From Jaapia argillacea MUCL 33604 (Eukaryota > Basidiomycota > Agaricomycetes > Jaapiales > Jaapiaceae), in assembly GCA_000697665.1 (NCBI GenBank), contig KL197748.1, forward strand, positions 12,088 to 76,087: DNA of 64,000 nt, given 5' to 3'. Position 1 is the stretch's first letter. The number at the start of each line of letters is the position of its first letter. Positions 36,837-48,235 of the stretch are shown in pieces. The notes under the pieces are model-generated. The model had not been told where the DNA came from. It made no database searches and saw only the letters and a list, made by a program, of their open reading frames with translations. The position numbers and the translations under genes were made by a program.

Positions 36837-38065
36837 CTACTGGGCGCCAACAAGAGTCTTGTCAACCCATCTCCCAATATCAGCCCACGCAGCGTGTCTC
36901 TTCTTCGCGTTCCAAAACTCCATATTAACAAAGTCATGCATGCCATCTTTACCCACCACGGTAGCCACATCTACTCCATCCCCCTGCATCTTTTCCTTCA
37001 ACCTCATTATCTCAGGCATCATAGCTTCGGCACTGCCGTATGTGATGAGAGTAGTTGGGAACCCAGTGAATGACCCAGGTGGTGAATCTGTGCTTGCAGG
37101 AGAGAAGTATGGTGAAGAAAAGTCGATAGTTGGGGTAGCGGAAGGCGGGTTGGAGGTGTGTCGAATGGTTCCATTGGCGGCGAACAGTTTCCGGATGACA
37201 GGCCCGTGAGCAACCATATCAAGGACGTCAGAATCGATGGCTGGTGCATCAACGCTAAAGTCGGACCAAGGAGAATTCAAGAGGAGGCACTTGGGCATCG
37301 GCAACGTCTTCTCGTCACGTAAATACCTCGCTAAAGCCAGTGCAAGGTGTCCACCTGCGCTATCTCCACCAATCATGATGTTCTGAGGTTCGAAACCACA
37401 ATCGTCGACTAGGTATGCATATGCTGATATGGCGTCGAGCAAAGGTGCAGGCCAGGGCGCTTGTGGGGCCAGACGATACTCGAAGGTGAGGACTTTGTCG
37501 GTCTTGGAATTGCGGAGCATCGCGAATACTTGGACGCAGGGCCAGCCGTTCTCACGCGCATGGGCGTCGAAGTATCCACCTGAAAGGACACAAATGAGTT
37601 TGATCGGAGAAATCAAGATATCATGAAAAGAACGGACGAACCTCCATGAGCCAGCAACCAAACCTTCTCGCCCGGTAATGCCTTCGTTCGCTCTCGCTCG
37701 TCCCCAAAGAAGTACCCGGGTATGGATATGGGCACAATACTAGGATCGATAGTAGCCATTCCCGCCAAATACTTCTCCTTGGCAGGAGGGATAACGACCA
37801 CGTGTGATTTCTTCAACGTCTTCTGCTCTGGGATATCGGCAACATCGACGGCTTCTGGCTGGTATCCGTCAGGGAGGCAACGACCAAAGAATAAGAATTT
37901 GTTGGAATGAACGATGAAGGCCTCGAAGAAAGTCCAGGATGGCCTCGGGCGTGTGGAGGGAAGGAGCGATATCAGAACCCAGTATGGTACTCGGATGAGA
38001 TATGAGGTTAAGAGAGAAACAGCGTAAAGGGCTTCATATGGCTGTTTCTTGTTAATGGGCGCCAT
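36837..38065 (-). CDS. Membrane-anchored alpha/beta hydrolase (HSL-like), copy 2
   Basis: ATG at 38065, stop at 36837, two exons (38065-37642, 37579-36837) giving 388 aa. Residues 10-35 form a membrane anchor (YAVSLLTSYLIRVPYWVLIS). The oxyanion HGGG straddles the intron. The nucleophile sits in GGDSAGGH with Ser, followed by LALALARYLRDEKTLPM and LLNSPWSDFSVDAP. The acid region reads TYGSAEAMMPE and the His is in DGMHDFV. Copy 1 has YGDAE at the acid position, so either the Glu is the true acid or this copy has lost an Asp. The family includes fungal steryl acetyl hydrolases and related lipases, typically facing the ER lumen. Copy 1 lies 2.09 kb away in the same orientation with about two-thirds identity by eye. 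Confidence 0.85.
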
Positions 38066-38734
38066 GCTGGATATGCGTTTGGTTCGAGGGGAGGGGTTTT
38101 ATTCGACTGAAACGAGAAACAGTTGGAACGGGTTTCTCGGGCGGTTCCATCAACAAGAACCACCGAAATCAGCAACGCACTTCCTTTTTGAACACTAGCT
38201 GCCGTATATCATGGTAATTCGGCTCACCAAACCTTCAGGCTTGAGCGCTTGAGCCCCAAGATGACTCGAATCTTCCACCGGGCTCCATACGTTTTGCGGA
38301 GGGAATTTTCTGATCTGCAGAGTCAGACGCGACGCGACTCTGGCGAACAATGCGTGGTTTGTCGACGGTGAGCGTGGAACTTGATAGCGATGGCATGAGC
38401 ATGAATTCGATATCCTCAAGTTGAGGAAGGTTGTGTCGCCTGGGAATCACCTGAGAATCATCCGACCAAAAGGGTCGGAGTAAAATACAATGTGAATCGT
38501 CTGCATGTTCTCTGCTCTCACTCATCCACATCCAAAGTCTTGGAATCGACGACGGCGTCTTCACCACCCTCCACGACAGAGTTTGGAACCGTATTGCGAG
38601 AACGTGAGATGTCTGAGCCAGTGCATCCGGATCGGTTGGTCGACTTGGGTATGTGATCCACCACTCCAACGAATTCGCCGTCTGAAGCGCTCATGGATCA
38701 TGGCATATGATGGGCGGTGTACCGTCACGAAGTT
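38066..38734. other. Intergenic stretch before the G-alpha-like gene
   Basis: No supported gene. A minus-strand frame of 144 codons at 38235-38669 lacks any motif. An additional 5' exon of the G-alpha-like gene could lie here, because the assigned start exon is very short. Confidence 0.35.
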
Positions 38735-40835
38735 ATGAGGCTTTATGCCGTTTTGCAACAAGTAAAACGAAGTCGTGTACGTCCTTCGCCGATTGCCTGC
38801 AGTCGCTGTGTCCTCAAAGTCCACGACCTCATTTCCTCTACTTTCTAGGAGGCCTGTGTCGCCATCTTCAACCGCTGCCGGCTTGTACTACTGGCGTTAG
38901 GAGACAAAGTGTTATGTGTTCCTGACCAGACCGATTTGTCGGAGGCGGTTAATCAATATGCTTCGTGAGTTGATCTTGGCGGTGTGAATATCGTTGCTTA
39001 GTCTAAAGGCCCGACATCCAGTCTCATTAGCCACATCACTCTCCGCGCTGAACGGTGGGGCCAAGTGAACATACTTGAGAGAGCATTCGACCGCCAAAGT
39101 GTTCTGCGAGGCATAAGGGAGTGTGACGCCGAAGTCGAGAAATATACACAAGCATTTCAGGTGAGTATGGGTTTTCTCTCTCTATCCAGTACTCTCGAGT
39201 AACTGTCGGTTACCAGCTCACGTCGGGGATCTCAATTGGCAACCCCCAGACCCTCAAACCCGAGACCCTTATCGAGTGCCTCCAAATGCCTGTTCAACAA
39301 TGTCAATGGTGTAGATGGTCCACGATTGAGGATCAGGTTCCGTTTTCCCAATCCCACCTCCAATACTAATCCTCATTAGTATCTAGATTCCGATCGTCAG
39401 AGACTTTTCCTCCAACTTAGGCCCTTCTGCAGAGGAGATTAGGAGGAATCGAAGGGAAGTTCGAGTGCTATTGTTTGGTAAGTGCCTGTCGTTGTAACAC
39501 CACCTTATCTTGAGAATTTATGCCAGGATTGAGCGGATCTGGAAAATCAACAATACTGAACAAACTTCGACTTTCTGAAAGCTTGAAATTCTCGGAAGAC
39601 GAGCTCGACATGTACTCTCTCGTCATCAAGAAGGTTCTAATCCGTTCTGCGTATGCACTGAGGGTTGCGATGCAGAAGCATGCCTTGAGGTGCTCCTACC
39701 CATCCAACGAGGTTGGTTTATCCTTAGGCACGTCTACCTCATAGATTTATTAGCCTTTTGTGGAAAGAAATCTGCAGATCGTATAGGGGCCTACGCGGCT
39801 GAAAATATTCACGAACCTAGCATTCCACAAGTTACGATGGACGATATACGACACTTCCTGGCTGATCCATCCATAGCATCAATCAGAAAATTGGCCCGCG
39901 TTGACTATTGCGACAATGCAGATTTGTAAGGACTTCCTTCATTCAGTTACTCTGGAATAATACCAACACTTCTATGCGCTATACCCCAGCTTTTTGGATG
40001 AAGCTCAGAGAATTTGCGAGCCTGGTTATCGCCCGAGTGACGAAGACATATTGAGGGCTCGAAAGCCCATGTCGAACGAGATCCAGAGATTAAGGATTGG
40101 CGTCGCGCAGCTTTCGTGAGTCTTTCCTTCATCTTTCCAATCTTCTTCCCGACTTTCCGTCCAATATCTGAGTGCTCTCACCTTCCGAAGCGTACACCTT
40201 CTAGAGATCGGTCACCTTACACTAGATTACAAACAATGGGTCAGACATCTGGATGGCATCACATCCGTTGTATTTTGTTCGGCCCTTAGTGATTACGACG
40301 TGAGCCCGTGTCGATATTACTTTTATAAGACTTGCACTCAACTGACTACACCAATTCATAGACGCATATGGTAGCTTCCCTTGAATTATTTGACATGCTC
40401 ATCAACTCTCCTTGGTTCTACCGGAGTTCTGTGGTCCTTTTGTTGACAAAGACGGATATTTTCAAGGGAAAACTTCCGCAGGTTGGCGCATTATTCTTTC
40501 CCTCAACAATCATGGGACCACAATCACCTGTAGAGAGTTGACTAACATTTGCCTTCAGGTCCCGATGGAGCGATTCTTCCCCAACTACACTGGTGCCTCT
40601 GACGCGAACAAGGCTGCAAAATATTTGCTCTGGAGACACTTGCAATGTAACCGCCAGCAGCTGTGCTGCTACCCCCAGTGCGTGACTACATGAAGCTTGT
40701 TCTCCGATTCGTCCGACATCTGTCCTTCATCCTAGCCTCACCTCGTTGACAGACAATTACCTTCGCCCGTTGGTCTTCGCGGCGATAAAGGAGACTATCC
40801 TCCATAATGCCCTGAGAGACTCCGGAATCATCTGA
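38735..40835 (+). CDS. Divergent G-protein alpha-like protein with helical N-terminal extension
   Basis: About twelve exons. After a short start exon (38735-38776), exons 38849-38964 and 39022-39160 encode a helical region: [35 protein letters not shown] and [20 protein letters not shown]. This resembles the MLKL-NTD-like adaptors of basidiomycetes. The G-alpha part starts near residue 165: P-loop [16 protein letters not shown]-like switch I start ([16 protein letters not shown]), switch II region [15 protein letters not shown], then [27 protein letters not shown] and the typical C-terminus [19 protein letters not shown]. The usual DVGGQ is LEIGHL, so the catalytic Gln position is Leu. The NKxD element reads TKTD only if one T of a T5 run (40438-40442) is ignored. 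A 38-nt intron must be assumed at 39716-39753. It may therefore be decaying. Membrane-associated signalling is the family role. Confidence 0.7.
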
Positions 40836-41543
40836 TCTGCCACTTCATCTAGGATTACCTTGATCTATTTCCACGGGATCGCCGATAACGTTGAGGAACC
40901 CGCTTTCAGAATTCGTGTTTAGGTCGAACTGAAGGAAAGGAAAAGTATCCGTAAAAGTCGAGGACAGCTTCTTGAGCGTGATGAGGTTTATATTTCACAG
41001 CCTACCCTATGTCGAGGTCGACATTCTCTCTACCTCGTACCATGATTGTAATGATCCTTTCACAATCCTGTGCCTTATCGTCTCATCATATAATCCCGCC
41101 AGCACTGCGTTCGAGTGCCACTCTCCTCGCGAAAGTTGCGATTGGAGTTGTTTGCGCTTCTCCACCGCTATTCTCAGCTCCTGAAAAATCAGCTCAATTC
41201 CCAAACAAAAGCTACTCAAACAAGACAACTCATAAAATGCTGCGAAACAGTGGGTATAAGGAAAGTGAAAGGGTATAAAGGGGGTATGGTCCATAGGTCT
41301 AGGGCCTGTGGAGAGGCTGAAATAAGGAGGGAAAAAGCAGAGAGCAGAGCGGAGGTAACAAGAGTCAGAGTGACGGAGAGAATATACGATAGCAAAATCC
41401 ACAACAAGGAGATAACGCGAAACTGAAAAGCAGGAACCCGAGAGCGAGAGAAAGAAGAGGAAGAGAGATGAAGATACAGGCGCCTAGTGCTGATAGCGAC
41501 GAATCAGCAATCAATAGACACCGAGCGAAGCGTGTGGAAGACG
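40836..41543. other. Intergenic, convergent 3' ends
   Basis: No supported gene between the ends of the G-alpha-like and DUF6699 genes. The stretch 41160-41450 is purine-rich on the plus strand (GGGAAAAAGCAGAGAGCAGA and similar) and open in several frames, which fits low-complexity 3' sequence. Confidence 0.4.
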
Positions 41544-42388
41544 TCAAGCTAAGTGATAAGAACGATGTCAGCTCAGTCATGATGGCATCTGTTGGTAACG
41601 CACCACGAGGGACAAAATAAGCATCCAAGTGATCAGATCCATCAGAAGGAGTCACAAGCCCCGCGAAGAATATATTAGGGCCAAGGAGATCCATCCTCTT
41701 CACCCCATCACCCCTCGCACTTGCATTACCACTAGTACGAGCATTGAAGGCTACCACACCCATATCTTGCGCCGTCTTGGAAAACGCTCCTTGCCATTCG
41801 GTTAGACTGACTCGCCCAGAAAGCTTAGTCTGAATTCTGGTGAGTACGTCAGATACGGTGATGCCTTGGGGGTTCTCTACGGTGAAAGACCATAGAGGAA
41901 GCTGTGGCATGCGAATCGAGAGGGAGGTGGCGGATGGTTGGATGGCTTGCTCGTCTAGAGAAGATGGATTTAAAGGGAGACGGTACTGAATCTGGGAGAC
42001 GGGATCGATGATGTTGAAGAGGAGAGCGAGAGGAAGCTGGAATGAGAGAGCTGGATGGATGACGGGTGTAGCAGCGCTCTCGCCGGTCTCGGGGGGAGAG
42101 TTCGACAAGGAACCTAAAGTGGGAGCAAACAAGATGTGAGCACAGAGATAGACCAATCAAGGCAAACGCACGAGCTGGAGGGCTGGGTGATTCTGGAAGG
42201 GGGACGGGTTGGATATATGGGGCGCCTGGGGCCTCTGGAGCAGGGGGAGAGACCTGATTGGCTGCAGGACCAGCTGAACGTACCGACCAGGGAGAGGATT
42301 GAGCTGCAGAGGGTCCGCCGGAGCTCGCAGAAGAAGAGCGGACAGAGGAGTTGGAATTGGAATGCGAATGAGTCTTGGAATAGGACAT
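41544..42388 (-). CDS. DUF6699 protein, copy 1
   Basis: ATG at 42388, TGA at 41544-41546, three exons. The N-terminus MSYSKTHSHSNSNSS is Ser/His-rich and disordered, followed by a Pro-rich PAPEAPGAPYIQPVPLPES. The folded part has PVIHPALSFQLPLALLFNII, ATSLSIRMPQLPLWSFTVEN, PQGITVSDVLTRIQTKLSGR and KRMDLLGPNIFFAGL. This matches the DUF6699 domain, which is abundant in Agaricomycotina and has no known function. The last exon supplies only two bases plus the stop, giving an end at YFVPRA. An unspliced reading would run on through a hydrophobic tail not shared by the other copy. The gene has an inverted paralogue at 58306-59145 with the same exon layout. Confidence 0.75.
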
Positions 42389-42824
42389 GGTTTTGGCAGT
42401 TCATGGAGACTAACGATCGAGAACAAATTTGGCTCGAGGGTATATGTAGCCAGTGAAGTGTACAGCAACGTAGGTCCCTGGCCTGGAATTGCGGTGCTCT
42501 GTAAGCATTGTTCTGATACAATGTCTACCAAAGGCGGCGAGTCAACGGCGAAGTGAACATTCTCATCAGGAGAGCATCGAGTCGAAGTTTGAAGAGACGA
42601 CATCTAGGCAGGCGCTGTACACCGAGGCTGACATAGGCGGGAAAAAAAGTGGGGTGTACCGGAGGACTCAGTTCCGGATGGCTGTCCTGGTTGAAGGCGA
42701 TGTCACGAGAGACGGTGGATGTCGGTCGTGGTGGAGATGAACCGCCGCGGGCGCTTAGCGTCGGGACTTACCGCATATGGAAGGTGAGGCGGGACCGGCA
42801 ACCAATCTGAACGATGTCGACCAG
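41544..42824 (-). repeat. Inverted segmental duplicate, left copy (DUF6699 locus)
   Basis: This 1,281-bp segment aligns by eye, in reverse orientation, with 57871-59145 (1,275 bp). The match includes the whole coding region, introns in the same places and more than 430 bp of upstream DNA. A GGTAAGTCCCGAC block sits in the upstream part (about 42760-42775 here, on the minus strand). Confidence 0.7.
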
Positions 42825-44412
42825 TGGCTTTCCACATGAATCTACCCTTTTACCTGGACTCTGGGTATCGGATCTGCTCCTTCCTAGTTCTTTCATGGCG
42901 TAGAACATTACCGGTACCCGAATTGGGCTGTAACTCCTTTGAGACTGCCACCTTCAAGTCCATTGTGGGGTCGCTGTACTGTCTGCTTCACTCTAGACCT
43001 CAGCGTAAAATTTTAGGGGTATGGGAAAAATGGACTTAGGTGAGGAGCAGTATCACTCACTGGATTCTCGCCGGTTCCTGTATACAGCAATCTGTGGCCG
43101 TGGTATGCGCTCCCTCTCGCTCCCTTTCTTGTCAGCTCACGACCACGAGGTACGGCCTCTTGGCTGGCTATGTGTGCGATACTAGAGGTGCCACTTCTGT
43201 CAGATTATCCAGATATACATCAGAAAAAACTGGTTAGCCTTCAACAAAATGATGACGACGGTTTCTGGATGGCAGTGGTGTGGGCGCCTGCTGCAACTGG
43301 TTAGTCTGCCTGCGCAAGTGACAATGGATGACTCCCGGGCTCCGTGGATCCACCGACGGTGAGCAACTCGATTGTGTGGAACTTCGGCAGATGCGTGTCT
43401 GGTAGCCTCGTTGCTTCAGCCACGGCTTGCTGTCAGCGATGGCGATGCGCTAGCTACACAGCCTTGGTCATCGCCATGTCGGGTGTACCCACCGAACTTG
43501 TACCTATCTTATCCACGGTCGTCATCAATTTCGTTCGCAAATACTGGGATACCTTGTCTCTGGCATTGCCCGACTTCCTCTACGATCCCATCACCACGAG
43601 TGGGCTGGGCCTCCAAGTCGCAAGATCACCACCACACAGCGCCTCCTCCGAAATATCTGAAAGTGCGATGGAGGTGCCAGTGATAGATGTGAATGCTGGC
43701 GTGCGTGGGCGGCGCGGCAAGCATTCCAGCAATGAACGAACAGATCGTATTAACACAGCCTTCGTCGGGGGTCGGAACCAGTGACAATGTCCGAAATTCG
43801 ATTCCATGCATCGAAGACTCATCCCGAAGATCTCACCTTTTCGGACAAATTGTTCTGCAAGGTGAGTCAGATACCCTTATATATACACTCAAACTGAGTA
43901 TCTGTCCGCCCCTGTCCTTGCACTGTTCAACCTCGAACCTTCCCAGGTTCGCAGGAGACATTGTTTGTCCTTTCAAATGTACCTGAGAAGCTTATTTAAT
44001 AGTCACAATACGACTGAGCTCTTCTGATTTGCCCAAGTGAAGACCTTTCTCGAGCCACCTCATCCCGATACGCTCGTACAAGCACTGCTATTACAACATC
44101 GACACTTCCGAAAACCTACAGTTGAGCCGCCGAGCGGAATGTCACAAATATTCATATCTCCTTGAGATTGGAAGTTCACAGCGCAGTCCATTGAGGCCTG
44201 TTTGGTCTCAAGCGCTGTACCAGGTGTGTTGGTAGGGCCGTTGGGCACACTCATCAGTTGTGAACGTGTATGTTCCTGGAACGATCTACGTAGGCGAAGT
44301 TCTCCACGTGTTGAATGCACCACTGGTGGGAATCAAATACTATTCAGGGATTTGGAACAATCATCCAACAGAATTACTACGACCAACAGATCACCTTGAC
44401 TTCGCCATTCGA
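42825..44412. other. Intergenic stretch without a supported gene
   Basis: A 146-codon plus-strand frame at 43344-43784 includes PTELVPILSTVVINFVRKYW and looks mildly protein-like, but it has no recognisable family, start context or splice partners. Other frames overlap it on both strands. Nothing else is visible. Confidence 0.35.
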
Positions 44413-47400
44413 TCAGTCGGAATCGGCGCCATCGGAGCTCGGGACATATTCACTGTCTTCGACCTCTCCTCCTCTGCGACGTCGTATGGGTGGTGGGCTG
44501 GGTGAATCAATTAATGATTGTTGGGCGCTACTTCGGGATGATAACGGCGGTAGGTCCCACTCTTTTTGAACTTGTGGCCGAATGTCCTGATCGGATAATG
44601 CCGTCTGTTGAAGTGCGATGCAGGCATCTCGGAACTTGACATCATACCCGATACAATCCAGCACAAAGAGCTAAACAGCCCAAACAATGAACGGGAGTTA
44701 ACGAAACTCATATCACTATAAAAGATAGCTTGCCTTGGTCCCGACAAGAGATTCTTGATGGTTGGTTGCCAGTGATCCCAATTCTTTCTTGGTTACTGGC
44801 CGAGCACGACGAACCATGTAGTCACCAAGATATCTGCACCTGTTCGAACCCGTCCGTTGTAGAACAATATACGGCCCTTCATTGCCCCGTTTAATCGATT
44901 CGTCCAGCACCAGCATTGGCTGACCAGATCTCCATACCAGAGAGGTTCCAGGAAACATAGTGGGAATTATCTCCCGGCGTCGCAAAGCGTGCCCACAAAT
45001 CCAATTTCTAGAGAACGTGGCCGACACGTTGGGGTCCGTAAGGTCAACAACGCAAGGTTCAAATCCTTGCAATCGACGTGACACAATGTCGTTGCCGGCC
45101 ATAATCTGTTTGAAGGGACAGAGTTAGCGTTGGTGCTCAAAGTCGATGGATGTAGATTGAAAAGAACGCTGACTCGTGAGAAGGAAGCAGCTATCAGCGT
45201 ATGCAGTTCCGGAAATCGCTGGTTTCCAGTCGGTGGCTGAGGCTCATTGCCAAGCATCTGGGGAGTGCCAGAGGTGATTGGAGCATCTCGTGGAGCCTCC
45301 CTGCTTTGACCATCACTTGAAGACATATTAACCGAGGAGGTGATACATGCGCGCTTTTGGGGCGGAGGCGGTGATGAGGCTTGTGTGTCCGTGGGGAGCC
45401 GCCGCTTTCTAATAAACTGGACCACACACGAATAGACCAAACCCCAGGTATGAGAAGAAAGGGGAGAGGGGCGGGAAAAGAGGACAGCTCACAGTCCTCC
45501 TTCTACTACTGCCTGCAACGCCTTCTTGTGTTTCGTTCGCAATCAATGGTTCCGATACTCCATTCTGTCGATCGATTGGCATTGGCATTGGCGGAGAGGA
45601 TTTCACAGGCTACAAGGACGGAGAAGCGGATGGGTAGAGGCGAAGCAAAAGGAAAGTATTACAGACCGGTTCAGGGGATAGGATATTGGTCAGCCCACTC
45701 GTGATGACATCGCTGGTGTCTTCGAGTTTCACCTTAGAATCGGGATCGACATTGTAAGGATTATGATACGACACGAGGGTGAAAGGCACGTCACCTTTGG
45801 CCGTGAGTTGATGGATCGAAAGAGATTGTGCTGAAGGAATCAAGCGAGCAAAATGTTCAAGAGAGGGTGCGGCGCAGTTAGACTTCGAACGTACGAATCG
45901 GCCAGCAGCGGAAGGTAACTGATAGAAATGATAAACTGTATCTTGGTTTCGAATCAACAGAGACATACCTCTTGTGTTGGCGAGACTCGATTCTCGACAG
46001 GGTTTTGAACAACCTCAAGACTTGGAGAATCGGAAGGCTGGGTTCGCCTGGATCCAGAGAGCGGCGGTGAGACCGGTGGCTGGTTGGTCTCGACATTTAC
46101 TTTCTTCGGTTGGATAACTGGGGTCGAAGAATCAATAGTCGGTGGATTACGGAAAGCGGCGACAGTGGTGTCAGGTGCTGAGGAAGAGTTGGGCTAAGGG
46201 AGTGGGGATTCAGTCTCAATGTTGATGTATGTGTAAAAAACCCACTTGGGCGGAGATCGCGGAAGCATTAGACAGCCGATGCTCCTGCGAGACGCTGATG
46301 TTGGTGTCACTATCGACGTCCATCGGTACGCTGGAATTGCCTGCCGGAGGTGCAGGAGCTGATGTGCAGGAGGCTTTTCTCGCTTTCGAAACACCAGCAG
46401 GGAAGATAATGGCTCCGCGGCTCGTACTTGTCGATGAGACCTACAATGAATTAGGTATTGGGAGATTTAATTCGGTCGTACGAAGCCCACTGGCTGGGTT
46501 CTGCAAAGCCGATAAGGGGTGACCCAGGAGCGGCTTTGGCGCAGGGACTGATCTAACAGTGAGCTCGCCGCTGATTGACAGATTGGCATGTGCGGTCCTG
46601 ACAGGGTCATTCGAATTCGGGACAGGAGAGTTGACCACTTTTCCGAGCACCGAATTGGGCGAGTCGGCCGCAGGGCCACGAGTTTGGTTCGGGGAAGATT
46701 TGTTCTGAGATACAGTGGTTGAGAGGGAGGAAATGGCAGGATAGAGCGTCGAAAGGATGACTCACCCGTGAGGATCCCAAGGAGAGGTTTGCACTAACTT
46801 TCACAGTGCCCGTTGACCTGATACCGTCTTCGTTCGTTCGAGCAATTCGTGGAGTGGCTTGACTCGTAGTTGAAGCGGGAGTGGGCAAGGTCTATGGAAG
46901 GAGTAGGTATGATGAGATAATGATGAAGGCTCGCTACGCACGGAGAGATTGCGGAACGATCTCGCCAAAGGTTCCTTCGCACCAGCAACGGGAACGGAGT
47001 TCATTGATATACGAAGTCCGGAGGACCCAGGCAGAGCATTAACCTGAACGGCGGTGTCTACGTATTGGTTCTTGCTACGATTCATAACTTCGGTTCGTGT
47101 ATGAACTTGACCTGCAATTGGAGGAGGAGTGGACAATGTCTAGGGAAAAGTAAGCAGGCGTAATGAGACGGTGATGATGACGATGGCTACACACGGAAGG
47201 ATTGGTTGGCGATGGAGCCGCAAGTTCCTTAGAATCAGTCGCCGAAACATCACTCATCGAAACATCAGCGGCTTCGCGAGGTCCAGACAAGCCAGCCGTT
47301 CCGTCAACCTGAACCGCACCATCTACATATTGGCGCTTCGGACTGTACACGATTTCCGGAATCTGGAAAAGTAACTTATCAAGACTCGAATCTGGAGCAC

Positions 47401-47843
47401 CAGCGAAGAGAAGACAAACAGTAACGGTCTGGCATGCCATCTCAGCGACGCACATCCCTACAGCTTGGACTGCACTCTCGACATATCGGCTCCTCACAAC
47501 TTCCAAAGTCTACCAAAGTCAAGTATTCGAATCATGATCACGAGCGAACAGGACAGACCGGCGTTCCAACCTGACACCCTCGGTCAACCAGTTCTACCCG
47601 TCGCCTCACCAACCCACCATTCACTCTCCCTCTCAAATCAAAAAGCTCCATGTCCAATTCCTCCACCCTCTCCTGCAGTGCCGTCTTCGCAATCGCAAGG
47701 TCTTGGATTTCGCTTCTCAACGCGATTGCTAGCGAATCCTTCTCCCTTCGGCATTTGGTTAGATCCGTTCTGAAGGTGTCGCGTTGCGTGCGGAGCATTT
47801 GGACCTCGGATTGGAGTTGAGAGATGAGAGCATCATTGTTCAT
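44413..47843 (-). CDS. Long coiled-coil protein with C-terminal DUF6697-like domain
   Basis: ATG at 47843, stop at 44413, about ten exons on the minus strand. The N-terminus ALISQLQSEVQMLRTQRDTF to LQERVEELDMELFDLRGRVN is a coiled coil of about 70 residues. It is followed by a Ser/Pro-rich disordered middle with a repeated motif YV(E/D)xAVQ(V/A): RYVESAVQAV, QYVDGAVQVDG and QYVDTAVQVNA, each near an exon end. The C-terminal domain has CVVDLTDPNVSATFSRNWIC, EIIPTMFPGTSLVWRS and the signature GPYIVLQRTGSNRCRYLGDY, then MVRRARPVTKKEL. This corresponds to the basidiomycete DUF6697 fold, of unknown function. An acidic Ser-rich tail (GGEVEDSEYVPSSDGADSD) closes it. The basic RKRRLPTDT and PPPQKRA patches could be nuclear signals. 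Exon borders in the disordered middle are approximate, and it is possible that two genes are joined here. Confidence 0.6.
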
Positions 47844-48235
47844 ATGGGTGAGACGGAACAATGTTATAATTACGTCGGATATAGAGAAAGGGAGTGAAGG
47901 ATGCTGATGAGCAGCGGATCAAATTTGCCGAAACGTCAACAGACCAAGACTCATAATCAGTCGTCGTGTGGATCGGCGATTGCAAGGTACGGTAAATACA
48001 TATCCCAAACTACTACTAGTCCCAACAATGCCACTGATTATACCTGTTCCATTTAATAGTTAAAAATAATCTACGAGTCCCAGATGTGATCAGTACGAGT
48101 CCAACCAAGTCCACTATTTCACCTTCCCTAACCCCGATAACTAAAGCTCTCCAAGAAGACTAAACCATCCACAAGTAAATAGCAAAACGAATGGGAAGGG
48201 CACAACCGTCATAGCGAATGAGAGGGACAAGAACA
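47844..48235. other. Intergenic spacer
   Basis: AT-richer 390-bp spacer between two minus-strand genes, presumably the promoter of the DUF6697 gene and the 3' region of the next. No gene seen. Confidence 0.5.

Noticed and set aside
41160-41450. Purine-rich stretch open in several frames
   Set aside because: Low-complexity composition explains the open frames. It lies at the 3' end between convergent genes.
43344-43784. 146-codon plus-strand open frame
   Set aside because: Mildly protein-like but with no motif, no splice partners and competing frames on both strands.
45037-45065. T-arm-like sequence GCAAGGTTCAAATCCTTGC
   Set aside because: It lies inside the DUF6697-domain exon on the opposite strand and no acceptor stem, D-arm or anticodon arm fits around it.
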